In this document: piece after piece, positions 24,988 through 32,901 of the stretch
How the letters are laid out: each line of letters begins with the position of its first letter
How positions within the stretch are numbered: position 1 is the first letter of the stretch
NCBI GenBank assembly: GCA_934395135.1
Contig: CAKRRK010000001.1
Span: 62,001-126,000 of the forward strand
Reading direction: 5' to 3'
DNA: 64,000 nucleotides
Source: an uncultured Eubacteriales bacterium
GTDB taxonomy: Bacteria; Bacillota; Clostridia; Oscillospirales; Butyricicoccaceae
The notes under the pieces: model-generated
Seen by the model: the letters and a program-made list of their open reading frames with translations, nothing else
The model's database searches: none
Told to the model about the DNA's origin: nothing
Made by a program: the position numbers and the translations under genes

Positions 24988-26238
24988 TTACTTCACACCG
25001 ATGTCATGCCGGAAATGCGCTTTTTCAAAGTGAATTACCGCCACGTCCTGATATGCCTTTTCAATGGCCTCTTCCAGGGTTTTCCCCACAGCGGTCACTC
25101 CCAGCACGCGGCCGCCAGCTGTGACGATTTTTCCGTCCTTTTTCGCGGTGCCGGCATGGAACACCACAGAATTCTTCACATGTTCCAGCCCGGAAATCTC
25201 TTTTCCCTTTTCGTACTGCAGCGGATAGCCACCGGAGGCCATTACCACACAGCAGGCGGCGTCCCCGGACCATTGGATGTCCATTTTCTGCAATGTGCCG
25301 TCAATGGTAGCATTCATAATATCGAACAGGTCGCTTTCCAGGCGCAGCAGCACCGCCTGCGTCTCCGGATCGCCAAACCGGGCATTGTATTCGATGACTT
25401 TCGGTCCCTGTTCTGTCAGCATCAGACCGAAATACAGGACGCCGCGGAACGGCCGTCCTTCCGCTTTCATAGCGGCCACCGTTGGAGCAAAAATGGTTCT
25501 CGCGCATTCTTCCGCTACCGCGTCGGTATAATAACGGGAAGGGGAAAAAGCGCCCATACCGCCGGTATTTGGACCTTCATCCCGGTCATACGCACGCTTA
25601 TGATCCTGCGCAGAGGGCATAGTGACAAAATGCTCGCCGTCTACAAAGGCCAGGACGGAAACTTCCGGTCCACAAAGGCATTCCTCGATGACCACCCGGG
25701 CGCCGGCGCCGCCAAATGCGCCGCCGTCAATGGCGTCCCGCACGGCGGCAATCGCCTGTTCTTCCGTCTGGGCAACGGTTACGCCCTTGCCCAAAGCAAG
25801 CCCGTCTGCCTTAATAACGATGGGCGCCCCATGCTGCCGGATATAATCCACCGCTTCCCCGCTGTTTTCAAACACGGCATAGCCCGCTGTAGGAATGTGG
25901 TATTTTTTCATCAGTTCTTTGGCGAAGGATTTGGAGCCTTCCAAAACCGCCGCGTTTTTCCGGGGACCAAACGCCCGGAACCCGTCGGATTCCAGCGCAT
26001 CCACCATGCCAAGGGCCAGCGGATCGTCTGGTGCAACCACAACCAGATCCGGCCGCATCTCTTTGGAAAACGCTACGACTCCGTCAATGTCGGTTGCCTG
26101 GATGTCCACGCATTGGGCAACGGACGCAATGCCGCCGTTGCCTGGCGCACACCAGATTTTATCTACTTTCGGGCTTTTGGACAACGCCGCGCAAATCGCA
26201 TGCTCCCGTCCGCCGCCGCCGATTACTAACACTTTCAT
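24988..26238 (-). CDS. purD: Phosphoribosylamine-glycine ligase
   Basis: ATP-grasp enzyme (GAR synthetase), 416 residues, second step of de novo purine synthesis. N-terminal VIGGGGREHAI, the ATP-grasp LVIKADGLALGKGV-like region (IVIKADGLALGKG) and EYNARFGDPETQ are all present. The ATG at 26238 follows AAGGAA; a longer in-frame start at 26361 would overlap the preceding gene and is rejected. Confidence 0.97.
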   Translation of the reverse strand: MKVLVIGGGGREHAICAALSKSPKVDKIWCAPGNGGIASVAQCVDIQATDIDGVVAFSKEMRPDLVVVAPDDPLALGMVDALESDGFRAFGPRKNAAVLEGSKSFAKELMKKYHIPTAGYAVFENSGEAVDYIRQHGAPIVIKADGLALGKGVTVAQTEEQAIAAVRDAIDGGAFGGAGARVVIEECLCGPEVSVLAFVDGEHFVTMPSAQDHKRAYDRDEGPNTGGMGAFSPSRYYTDAVAEECARTIFAPTVAAMKAEGRPFRGVLYFGLMLTEQGPKVIEYNARFGDPETQAVLLRLESDLFDIMNATIDGTLQKMDIQWSGDAACCVVMASGGYPLQYEKGKEISGLEHVKNSVVFHAGTAKKDGKIVTAGGRVLGVTAVGKTLEEAIEKAYQDVAVIHFEKAHFRHDIGVK

Positions 26239-26314
26239 ACTATATTCCTTTCTGTCTCCGAAAACAACCGGGAACGGCGCTGTCTGGCCGTTCCCGCTGT
26301 TTCTCCCAGCAATT

Positions 26315-27496
26315 TTAATGATGGAACAGGCGCATGCCGGTAAAGCACATCGTAATTCCATACTTATCCGCCGTCTGAATCACATGGTCATCCCGAATCG
26401 AGCCGCCCGGCTCCGCAATATACTGCACGCCGGACTTTCTCGCCCGCTCCACATTGTCGCCGAAGGGGAAAAAGGCGTCGGACCCCACCGTAACGCCGGT
26501 CTGCGTCGCAATCCATGCTTTCTTTTCTGCGGCGGTCAGCGGATCCGGCTTTACCCGAAACGTCTGCTGCCAAACTCCCTCCGCCAAAATATCCTCATAC
26601 TCGTCGGAGGTATAAATGTCAATGGTGTTGTCCCGGTCCGGGCGGCGAATGCCGTCCACAAACTGCAGTCCCAGCACTTTCGGGTTCTGCCGCAGATACC
26701 AGGTATCCGCTTTGCTGCCGGCGAGCCGCGTACAATGAATTCTGGACTGCTGTCCTGCACCCACGCCAATCGTCATGCCGTTTTTTACATAGCAAACGGA
26801 ATTGGACTGGGTATATTTCAAGGTGATCAGCGCGATCATCATGTCAATTTTCGCCTGTTCCGGCAAATCCCTGTTTTTTGTCACAATATTTTCCAGCAGC
26901 GCCTCGTTGATTTCAAAATCATTATACCCCTGTTCGAACGTGACACCGAATACATCCTTGCACTCCACCGGCGCCGGTACATAGTCCGAATGAATCCGCA
27001 CTACGTTATAGTTGCCTTTTTTCTTGGTCTTTAAAATTTCCAGCGCCGCTTCCGTATAGCCCGGGGCGATCACGCCGTCGGACACTTCGTACTTTAGATA
27101 CTCCGCCGTCGCAGCGTCGCACACATCGGACAGCGCGGCCCAGTCGCCATAGGAGCAAAGACGGTCCGCGCCCCTCGCCCGGATATAGGCGCAGGCAATG
27201 GGAGAAAGAGCCGCCGTTTCGTCCACAAAATACATCTGCTTTTCCAGCGCAGTCAGCGGCATTCCTACCGCGGCGCCGGCAGGAGAAACATGCTTAAACG
27301 AAGCCGCTGCCGGCAGACCCGTGGCTTTTTTCAGCGCCTTTACCAGCTGCCAGCTGTTGAGCGCGTCCATAAAGTTAATGTAACCCGGCGTTCCGTTGAG
27401 CACCTCCAAAGGAAGCTCGCCCTGCTTCATGAAAATGCGGGACGGCTTCTGGTTGGGGTTGCACCCATATTTTAACGCAAATTCTTTCAAACCCAT
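26315..27496 (-). CDS. Stand-alone AICAR transformylase (PurH C-terminal domain only)
   Basis: Phosphoribosylaminoimidazolecarboxamide formyltransferase of 393 residues, penultimate step of IMP synthesis. It corresponds to the AICARFT half of PurH: the catalytic Lys-His pair is seen in FKHVSPAGAA, with AYIRARGADRLCSYGD and FFPFGDNVERA in the later part. The IMP-cyclohydrolase half of PurH is missing; a separate PurO-type cyclohydrolase is encoded seven bases upstream. The name purV has been proposed for such proteins. Confidence 0.92.
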   Translation of the reverse strand: MGLKEFALKYGCNPNQKPSRIFMKQGELPLEVLNGTPGYINFMDALNSWQLVKALKKATGLPAAASFKHVSPAGAAVGMPLTALEKQMYFVDETAALSPIACAYIRARGADRLCSYGDWAALSDVCDAATAEYLKYEVSDGVIAPGYTEAALEILKTKKKGNYNVVRIHSDYVPAPVECKDVFGVTFEQGYNDFEINEALLENIVTKNRDLPEQAKIDMMIALITLKYTQSNSVCYVKNGMTIGVGAGQQSRIHCTRLAGSKADTWYLRQNPKVLGLQFVDGIRRPDRDNTIDIYTSDEYEDILAEGVWQQTFRVKPDPLTAAEKKAWIATQTGVTVGSDAFFPFGDNVERARKSGVQYIAEPGGSIRDDHVIQTADKYGITMCFTGMRLFHH

Positions 27497-27503
27497 CGCC
27501 TCC

Positions 27504-28208
27504 TTACTGATGCTTGTTGCGAATAACGTCCGTCACTTTTCCTGTGGCAAGGTGGATAAACCGTACCATCAGCGAGACTTTGTTGTCCGCATTCAAATTG
27601 TCCCAAAGGGTCTGGGCAAATTCCGCCGCATCCCCCTCCACGCGAATGGTTTTCGGTTCCCCTTCAAACGAAGGCAGCGGATCGCCGTCACACCGATATG
27701 TGTGGATAAAATGGCCCAAGCCGTTTACCGGCCTGTCATATTCATAGAAAAAGCGTTTACAGCAGGAGGGATTTCCCTCAAAACTCTTTAAAATAGACAA
27801 TGCATACGATCCGTCCGCGGCCAGCACGCCGGAAATTCTGGGCGTGTAGTTGGGCGCATCCGGCTCAAATTCCCGGGTCCGCAGCGCATCCATATAACTC
27901 TTTCCTGCTGCCAAAGCGTCCCGCACGGTATCCGTCTGGTCGCCGTTTGTAATGATGGTGGTCGTCCCATACACCCGCAGCGGGTGATAAATGATCAGCG
28001 AAGGATCGGTCAGCTTGGACGGGTCAAACGCCTCGGTTTTTATACCATCCTCGGTTTTGGTGAAAACCCGGTTCCGGCTGTTTTCCGACCGTCCCATAAT
28101 AAAATATGCCATTACCGCATAATTGCCATCCTCGCTCCGGCCTAAAATAATACCTCTGCCCGGATAGGGATTTTGGTTCAGTTCTTCTGCAATATTTCGT
28201 AGTTCCAT
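27504..28208 (-). CDS. purO: IMP cyclohydrolase, PurO (archaeal) type
   Basis: About 234 residues of the PurO/IMP-cyclohydrolase-like fold that closes the purine ring to IMP and was first described in archaea. The N-terminus NPYPGRGIILGRSEDGN and YFIMGRSENSRNRVF are family landmarks. It replaces the missing cyclohydrolase half of PurH, encoded next to the stand-alone transformylase. The ATG at 28208 follows AGGGGGC; it starts eight bases after purN. Confidence 0.9.
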   Translation of the reverse strand: MELRNIAEELNQNPYPGRGIILGRSEDGNYAVMAYFIMGRSENSRNRVFTKTEDGIKTEAFDPSKLTDPSLIIYHPLRVYGTTTIITNGDQTDTVRDALAAGKSYMDALRTREFEPDAPNYTPRISGVLAADGSYALSILKSFEGNPSCCKRFFYEYDRPVNGLGHFIHTYRCDGDPLPSFEGEPKTIRVEGDAAEFAQTLWDNLNADNKVSLMVRFIHLATGKVTDVIRNKHQ

Positions 28209-28216
28209 AATGCCCC

Positions 28217-28843
28217 CTATTGTTCCATCTGTACAGCGCCGTCCCGGCAAATTATTTTCCCCTGGCAGAACATAGAAGTAACATAGGGCAGCAACACATG
28301 CTCCGCCTCCTGCATCACCCGCTTCTGCAAGGTTTCCGGCGTATCGCCGTTCCGCACATCCACCGCTTTTTGCGCAATAATCGCACCGCCGTCCGTAATT
28401 TCGTTGACAAAATGCACCGTAGCACCCGTCACCTTCACGCCTTTTTTCAGCGCCGCCTCATGCACGCGCAGCCCGTAATATCCATCCCCGCAAAACGCCG
28501 GTATCAGAGATGGGTGGACATTGATAATTTTGTTTTCAAAAGCCTTGCAAAATTCCGCAGACAACACGGTCATAAACCCTGCAAGCACCACAAGGCCAAT
28601 TCCGTTTTCCCGAAGCAGCTGAATGAGCGCCGCGTCGTATTGGCTGCTGTCTGCAAAATCCTTCTTGCGGACAACCCGGGAGGATACGCCTGCCCGGCGG
28701 GCGCGGTTCAGAGCATATGCATCTTCTCTGGAAGAAACCACCAGCGTGATGCGCCCATTTTCAATGGCACCCGCCGCCTGCGCGTCCAGAAGCGCCTGCA
28801 GGTTTGTGCCGCCGCCGGACACCAAAACCGCGATATTTACCAT
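28217..28843 (-). CDS. purN: Phosphoribosylglycinamide formyltransferase
   Basis: Formyl-THF-dependent GAR transformylase of 208 residues. It has the Rossmann start VSGGGTNLQALLD, the catalytic Asn-His segment NVHPSLIPAF, and the Asp region VTGATVHFVNEITDGG. The ATG overlaps the purM stop by seven bases. Confidence 0.97.
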   Translation of the reverse strand: MVNIAVLVSGGGTNLQALLDAQAAGAIENGRITLVVSSREDAYALNRARRAGVSSRVVRKKDFADSSQYDAALIQLLRENGIGLVVLAGFMTVLSAEFCKAFENKIINVHPSLIPAFCGDGYYGLRVHEAALKKGVKVTGATVHFVNEITDGGAIIAQKAVDVRNGDTPETLQKRVMQEAEHVLLPYVTSMFCQGKIICRDGAVQMEQ

Positions 28844-29877
28844 AATTTGACTTCCTTCTCGCCGGCCACGCATTCGCCGATGATATAGGCTTTTTCCCCG
28901 CAGCCGCAAATAAGTTCCACCGCCCGGTCCGCATCGTCCCTGGAAACGGCCAAAATCATACCGGCACCCATGTTAAAGGTATTGTACATATCCCGTTCCG
29001 GAATGTTACCGGTCTTTGCAATCAGATCAAAAATCGGCAGCACCGGCATAGCCTTTTTCTCAATCGAAGCGCCGACGCCATCTTTCAGCATCCGTGGGAT
29101 GTTTTCATAAAACCCGCCGCCGGTAATATGGCTGACGGCTTTGATGTCCACCTTTTCCTCCAGCAGTTTCTTTACCGTTTTTACATAAATCCTGGTCGGC
29201 GTCAGCAGTTCCTCTCCAAGGGTTTTGGAAAACTCGTCAATATACATCCGGACCGACTTTTCGTTGATGCCGAACACTTTACGCACCAGGGAATACCCGT
29301 TGGAATGCACCCCGGAGGAAGCAATGCCAATGAGCACATCTCCTGCCGCAAGCCTTTCCCCGGTAATCATTTTTTCCTTGTCCACGATGCCCACGGTAAA
29401 GCCCGCCATATCGTATTCATCCACCGGATAAAATCCAGGCATTTCCGCTGTCTCGCCGCCAATGAGAGCACACTCCGCCTGCCGGCAGCCCTGGGCAATT
29501 CCAATCACCATTTTGGCGATTTTTTCCGGCTGGTTTTTCCCTACCGCAATATAATCCAGAAAGAACATCGGGGAAGCGCCGCAGCAAATCACGTCGTTGA
29601 CGCACATCGCCACGCAGTCGATTCCAATGGTATCATGTTTGTCCAACAGGAAGGCAAGCTTCAGCTTTGTCCCGACGCCGTCGGTGCCGGAAACCAGGAC
29701 AGGCTCTTTCATACCCTGTACCGGTGGGGCAAACAGGCCGCCAAAGCCGCCCAAAGAACCAAGCACTCCTTTGGTAAAGGTGCTTTCCACATAGGGTTTC
29801 ATCAGCTTTACTGCCTCATACCCTGCGGTTACATCCACGCCGGCTGCTTTGTAACTTTCCGAAAAACTTTTACTCAT
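28837..29877 (-). CDS. purM: Phosphoribosylformylglycinamidine cyclo-ligase
   Basis: AIR synthetase of 346 residues. The substrate-binding GTDGVGTKL and the GGETAEMPGFY motif are intact. The start overlaps the purF stop by one base (TAATG), showing tight translational coupling in the operon. Confidence 0.98.
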   Translation of the reverse strand: MSKSFSESYKAAGVDVTAGYEAVKLMKPYVESTFTKGVLGSLGGFGGLFAPPVQGMKEPVLVSGTDGVGTKLKLAFLLDKHDTIGIDCVAMCVNDVICCGASPMFFLDYIAVGKNQPEKIAKMVIGIAQGCRQAECALIGGETAEMPGFYPVDEYDMAGFTVGIVDKEKMITGERLAAGDVLIGIASSGVHSNGYSLVRKVFGINEKSVRMYIDEFSKTLGEELLTPTRIYVKTVKKLLEEKVDIKAVSHITGGGFYENIPRMLKDGVGASIEKKAMPVLPIFDLIAKTGNIPERDMYNTFNMGAGMILAVSRDDADRAVELICGCGEKAYIIGECVAGEKEVKLW

Positions 29878-31331
29878 TATTTTACAATCCTACTTTCAAA
29901 CATATTTTTTTCCACACGTTCCGGAACCGGAATTGGATATTTTCCGCTGAAACAGCCGCTGCAAAAACCGCAGTTTGCGCCAACGGCAATTTTTTCCGTC
30001 GCTTCTAAGGACAAAAAGCCCAGCGAATCCACGCCGATAATCTGCTGCATCTCTTCCACCGTCCGGTTATGCGCCAGAAGCTGTCCCCGGTCCGGAATGT
30101 CTGTGCCGAAAAAGCAGGGATGGCGAAACGGCGGCGCGGAAATCCGCATATGGACCTCTTTGGCGCCCGCCTCCCGCAGAAGATTTACAATTCGCGCACA
30201 GGTAGTGCCCCGCACAATGGAATCGTCCACCATAATCACCCGCTTGCCATCTACCGCGTCTTTCAGGGCATTGAGCTTAATTTTGACGGAAGACTCCCGC
30301 TTCTTCTGTCCCGGCTGAATAAAGGTTCTTCCAATATAGCGGTTTTTTATCAAGCCTACCCCATAAGGAATGCCGGAGTGTTTCGCATAACCGATGGCGG
30401 CGGGAATGCCGGAATCCGGCACACCGATGACAATGTCCGCTTCCACGGCATGCTCCATCGCAAGGTACCGCCCCGCTTCCTGCCGGGCCATTTCCACGGA
30501 TGCGCCGTCGATTACGCTGTCCGGCCTTGCAAAGTAGATATATTCAAATATGCAGGGGGCTGGCTCTGTCTGAATGCCGCAGTGCATACTCCGCAATTCC
30601 CCGTTTTCCACCACGCAAACTTCTCCGGGCGCGATGTCCCGAATAAACGCTGCGCCAATGGCGTCCAAGGCACAGCTTTCCGATGCAAATACATAGGAGT
30701 TGTCCAGCTTGCCAAGGCACAAAGGACGAAAGCCCTTGGGATCTCTTGCCGCAATGAGCTTTCGCGGAGACATAATCACCAGAGAATACGCTCCTTTAAT
30801 GACATGCATCGCCTGCAGCACGGCTTCTTCAATGCTCCGGCTTTTCAGCCGTTCCCGCACAATGATATAGGTAAGTACTTCGGTATCGCTGCTGGAGCGA
30901 AAAATCCCCCCGGCAAGTTCCACTTCCCGGCGAAGTTCCATCGCGTTTACGAGGTTGCCGTTGTGCGCCACCGCCATATTCCCCTTAACGTGTGTAATGT
31001 TAATGGGCTGTGCGTTTTCCCGTACAGGTTCCCCCGTTGTAGAATACCGCACATGGCCAATCGCCATATTTCCCGGCATCCTATCCAGCCGCTGCTGGTC
31101 AAACACATCATTGACAAGCCCCGTGTCTTTATGGCAGCTGATCACGCCGTTGTCGTTAACCGCAATGCCGCATGCCTCCTGCCCTCTGTGCTGCAAGGCA
31201 AACAGCGCAGAATAGGCACAGTGCGCCGGGCTATAATTATCTTTTTCGTTCACATAAATGCCGAACACGCCGCATTCTTCATGCACTTTGTCAGACCATG
31301 CGGAGTCCGTTTTTTTCATTGTATACTTCAT
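29877..31331 (-). CDS. purF: Amidophosphoribosyltransferase
   Basis: First committed enzyme of purine synthesis, 484 residues. A 19-residue propeptide precedes the catalytic Cys20 (HEECGVFGIY), as in B. subtilis PurF. The PRPP loop is VIMVDDSIVRGTT. The C-terminal CGFCSGCFSG, together with upstream cysteines, fits the [4Fe-4S] cluster type. The ATG overlaps the purC stop by four bases. Confidence 0.98.
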   Translation of the reverse strand: MKYTMKKTDSAWSDKVHEECGVFGIYVNEKDNYSPAHCAYSALFALQHRGQEACGIAVNDNGVISCHKDTGLVNDVFDQQRLDRMPGNMAIGHVRYSTTGEPVRENAQPINITHVKGNMAVAHNGNLVNAMELRREVELAGGIFRSSSDTEVLTYIIVRERLKSRSIEEAVLQAMHVIKGAYSLVIMSPRKLIAARDPKGFRPLCLGKLDNSYVFASESCALDAIGAAFIRDIAPGEVCVVENGELRSMHCGIQTEPAPCIFEYIYFARPDSVIDGASVEMARQEAGRYLAMEHAVEADIVIGVPDSGIPAAIGYAKHSGIPYGVGLIKNRYIGRTFIQPGQKKRESSVKIKLNALKDAVDGKRVIMVDDSIVRGTTCARIVNLLREAGAKEVHMRISAPPFRHPCFFGTDIPDRGQLLAHNRTVEEMQQIIGVDSLGFLSLEATEKIAVGANCGFCSGCFSGKYPIPVPERVEKNMFESRIVK

Positions 31332-32044
31332 TCTTTGTTTTCACCCATCAATCTGCGCATAATTTCATTGTAAGCGTCTTCCACCCCGCCAAGATCCCGG
31401 CGGAACCGGTCCTTGTCCAGCTTTTCTTTGGTATCTTTGTCCCAAAGGCGGCAGGTATCCGGAGAAATTTCATCCGCCAGAATAATTCCGTCATGAAATC
31501 TCCCAAACTCCAACTTAAAGTCCACCAGAATAACGTTCAGCTTGTCAAAATATTCCTTCATCACCTCATTGATTTGGAACGCCATGGCTTTGATGGTTTC
31601 AATTTCTTCCTTTGTGGCAAGTTTCAGCGCCAGGGCATGGTATTCGTTTATGAGGGGATCGCCCAACTCGTCGTTTTTGTAGCTGAATTCAATGGTGGGT
31701 GCGTCAAATGCTACGCCTTCCTCCACGCCGTACCGTTTGGAAAAACTGCCCGCCGCAATGTTGCGGATAATGACCTCCAGCGGAACAATGGATACCTTTT
31801 TTACCACCGTGTCCCGTTCATTCAGCTGCTCCACATAATGGGTGGGCACGCCCTTTGCCTCCAAAAGCTGGAACATATGGTTTGTCATCGTGTTATTAAT
31901 CACGCCTTTTCCCGCAATCTGCCCTTTTTTCAAGCCGTTAAACGCTGTCGCGTCGTCTTTATAGGAGACGATTACCAAATCCGGGTTTTCCGTCGCAAAA
32001 ACCTTTTTGGCCTTCCCTTCATAGATCATAGTTTTCTTTTCCAT
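31328..32044 (-). CDS. purC: SAICAR synthase
   Basis: Phosphoribosylaminoimidazole-succinocarboxamide synthase of 238 residues. It starts MEKKTMIYEGKAKK and has the ATP-binding VPLEVIIRNIAAGS and DFKLEFGR motifs. The ATG at 32044 follows GGAGGAG, 47 bases after purE. Confidence 0.97.
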   Translation of the reverse strand: MEKKTMIYEGKAKKVFATENPDLVIVSYKDDATAFNGLKKGQIAGKGVINNTMTNHMFQLLEAKGVPTHYVEQLNERDTVVKKVSIVPLEVIIRNIAAGSFSKRYGVEEGVAFDAPTIEFSYKNDELGDPLINEYHALALKLATKEEIETIKAMAFQINEVMKEYFDKLNVILVDFKLEFGRFHDGIILADEISPDTCRLWDKDTKEKLDKDRFRRDLGGVEDAYNEIMRRLMGENKE

Positions 32045-32091
32045 TGCGTTTCTCCTCCATCTCAACTATATGAAACTAAAATACATCCAGT

Positions 32092-32583
32092 TTATTCGTA
32101 TTGCCGGGAAATCTTTGCATCCTTTTCCAGCACTTCTTCCTCCATCTGCCGTTTAAATTCCGCAAGTTTTTTACCAAGCGCCTCATCGGACAGCGCCAGG
32201 ATCTGTGCCGCAAGGATCGCCGCGTTGTCCGCTCCGTCGATCGCGACAGTTGCCACCGGAACGCCCTTTGGCATCTGTACCATTGACAGCAGGCTGTCCA
32301 AGCCGTCCATCGTGGACGATTTGATGGGCACGCCGATGACAGGCAGCGTCGTATATGCCGCGATCACGCCGCCCAAATGCGCCGCCTTGCCGGCCGCCGC
32401 GATAATGACGCCATAGCCCTTCTCTTGTGCGCCCGCCGCCAGTTCCTCCGCTGCACGGGGGGTCCTGTGGGCAGAGATCACCCGCACATCAAAAGGAATT
32501 CCCAATGCTTTGAGCCGAGTCGCAGCGCCTGCCATCACTTTAAGGTCGCTGTCCGACCCCATCACAATACATACCCTTTTCAT
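32092..32583 (-). CDS. purE: N5-carboxyaminoimidazole ribonucleotide mutase
   Basis: Class I PurE of 163 residues, with the GSDSDLKVM start, the active-site ISAHRTP and IIAAAGKAAHLGG. First gene of the purine operon; no purK is present, so either purK is elsewhere or the carboxylation is done differently. It begins directly after an attenuator-like terminator in a structured leader. The ribosome-binding site is GGGAGG. Confidence 0.97.
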   Translation of the reverse strand: MKRVCIVMGSDSDLKVMAGAATRLKALGIPFDVRVISAHRTPRAAEELAAGAQEKGYGVIIAAAGKAAHLGGVIAAYTTLPVIGVPIKSSTMDGLDSLLSMVQMPKGVPVATVAIDGADNAAILAAQILALSDEALGKKLAEFKRQMEEEVLEKDAKISRQYE

Positions 32584-32594
32584 TGCTACCTCCC

Positions 32595-32628
32595 AAAAAA
32601 GACAAGGACATACACTTCTGGTATGTCC
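32595..32628 (-). terminator. attenuator-like terminator just before purE
   Basis: Stem GGACATAC / GTATGTCC, then a T-rich tract ending in six T on the minus strand, 12 bases from the purE start. No upstream gene needs it, so it probably gates read-through into the operon, or ends a short leader RNA. Confidence 0.75.
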
Positions 32629-32664
32629 CTTTTATTTCCACTGCATGCTATTGATTTCTGGAAA

Positions 32665-32782
32665 GAATGCACGATTGCCCCATATCTGTGGGTGCACGTA
32701 TGCCGTCGCAGCGATTCTCTGTTTCCGCAAAGATGCAATACGGCACCGATTCAACAAACCCACATCCTTATGCACAGCATTC
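32665..32782 (-). ncRNA. structured purE leader RNA, family not recognised
   Basis: About 118 bases of nested complementarity on the minus strand. The closing stem is GAATGC / GCATTC (32782-32777 and 32670-32665). Inside it lie a large internal bubble (12 and 16 bases), a stem TGTGGGT / ACCCACA, another internal loop, a stem TGCCGT / ACGGCA and an apical CTTTG / CAGAG hairpin. It is followed by the terminator at 32595. The rod with a large bubble recalls 6S RNA, but the closing stem is short. The conserved cores of guanine, ZTP and PRPP riboswitches are not seen. This is the bulk of the 318-base gap 32584-32901. Confidence 0.55.
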
Positions 32783-32901
32783 ATAATATAATAATTTTAT
32801 ACTACAATCCTCCCTGTTTCAAGTAAAAAAGAGAGATTTCCAAAAGTTTTTCCAAATATGATAATTTACTGCCGGACCTGCCGGGATTTTTGTGAAAAAA
32901 A

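Noticed and set aside
25006..26229. Long plus-strand frame of 407 codons opposite purD
   Set aside because: Antisense shadow of a clear purD; no ribosome-binding site or family similarity.
32584..32790. Guanine, ZTP or PRPP riboswitch before purE
   Set aside because: Core consensus sequences of these classes could not be found; kept as an unassigned structured RNA.
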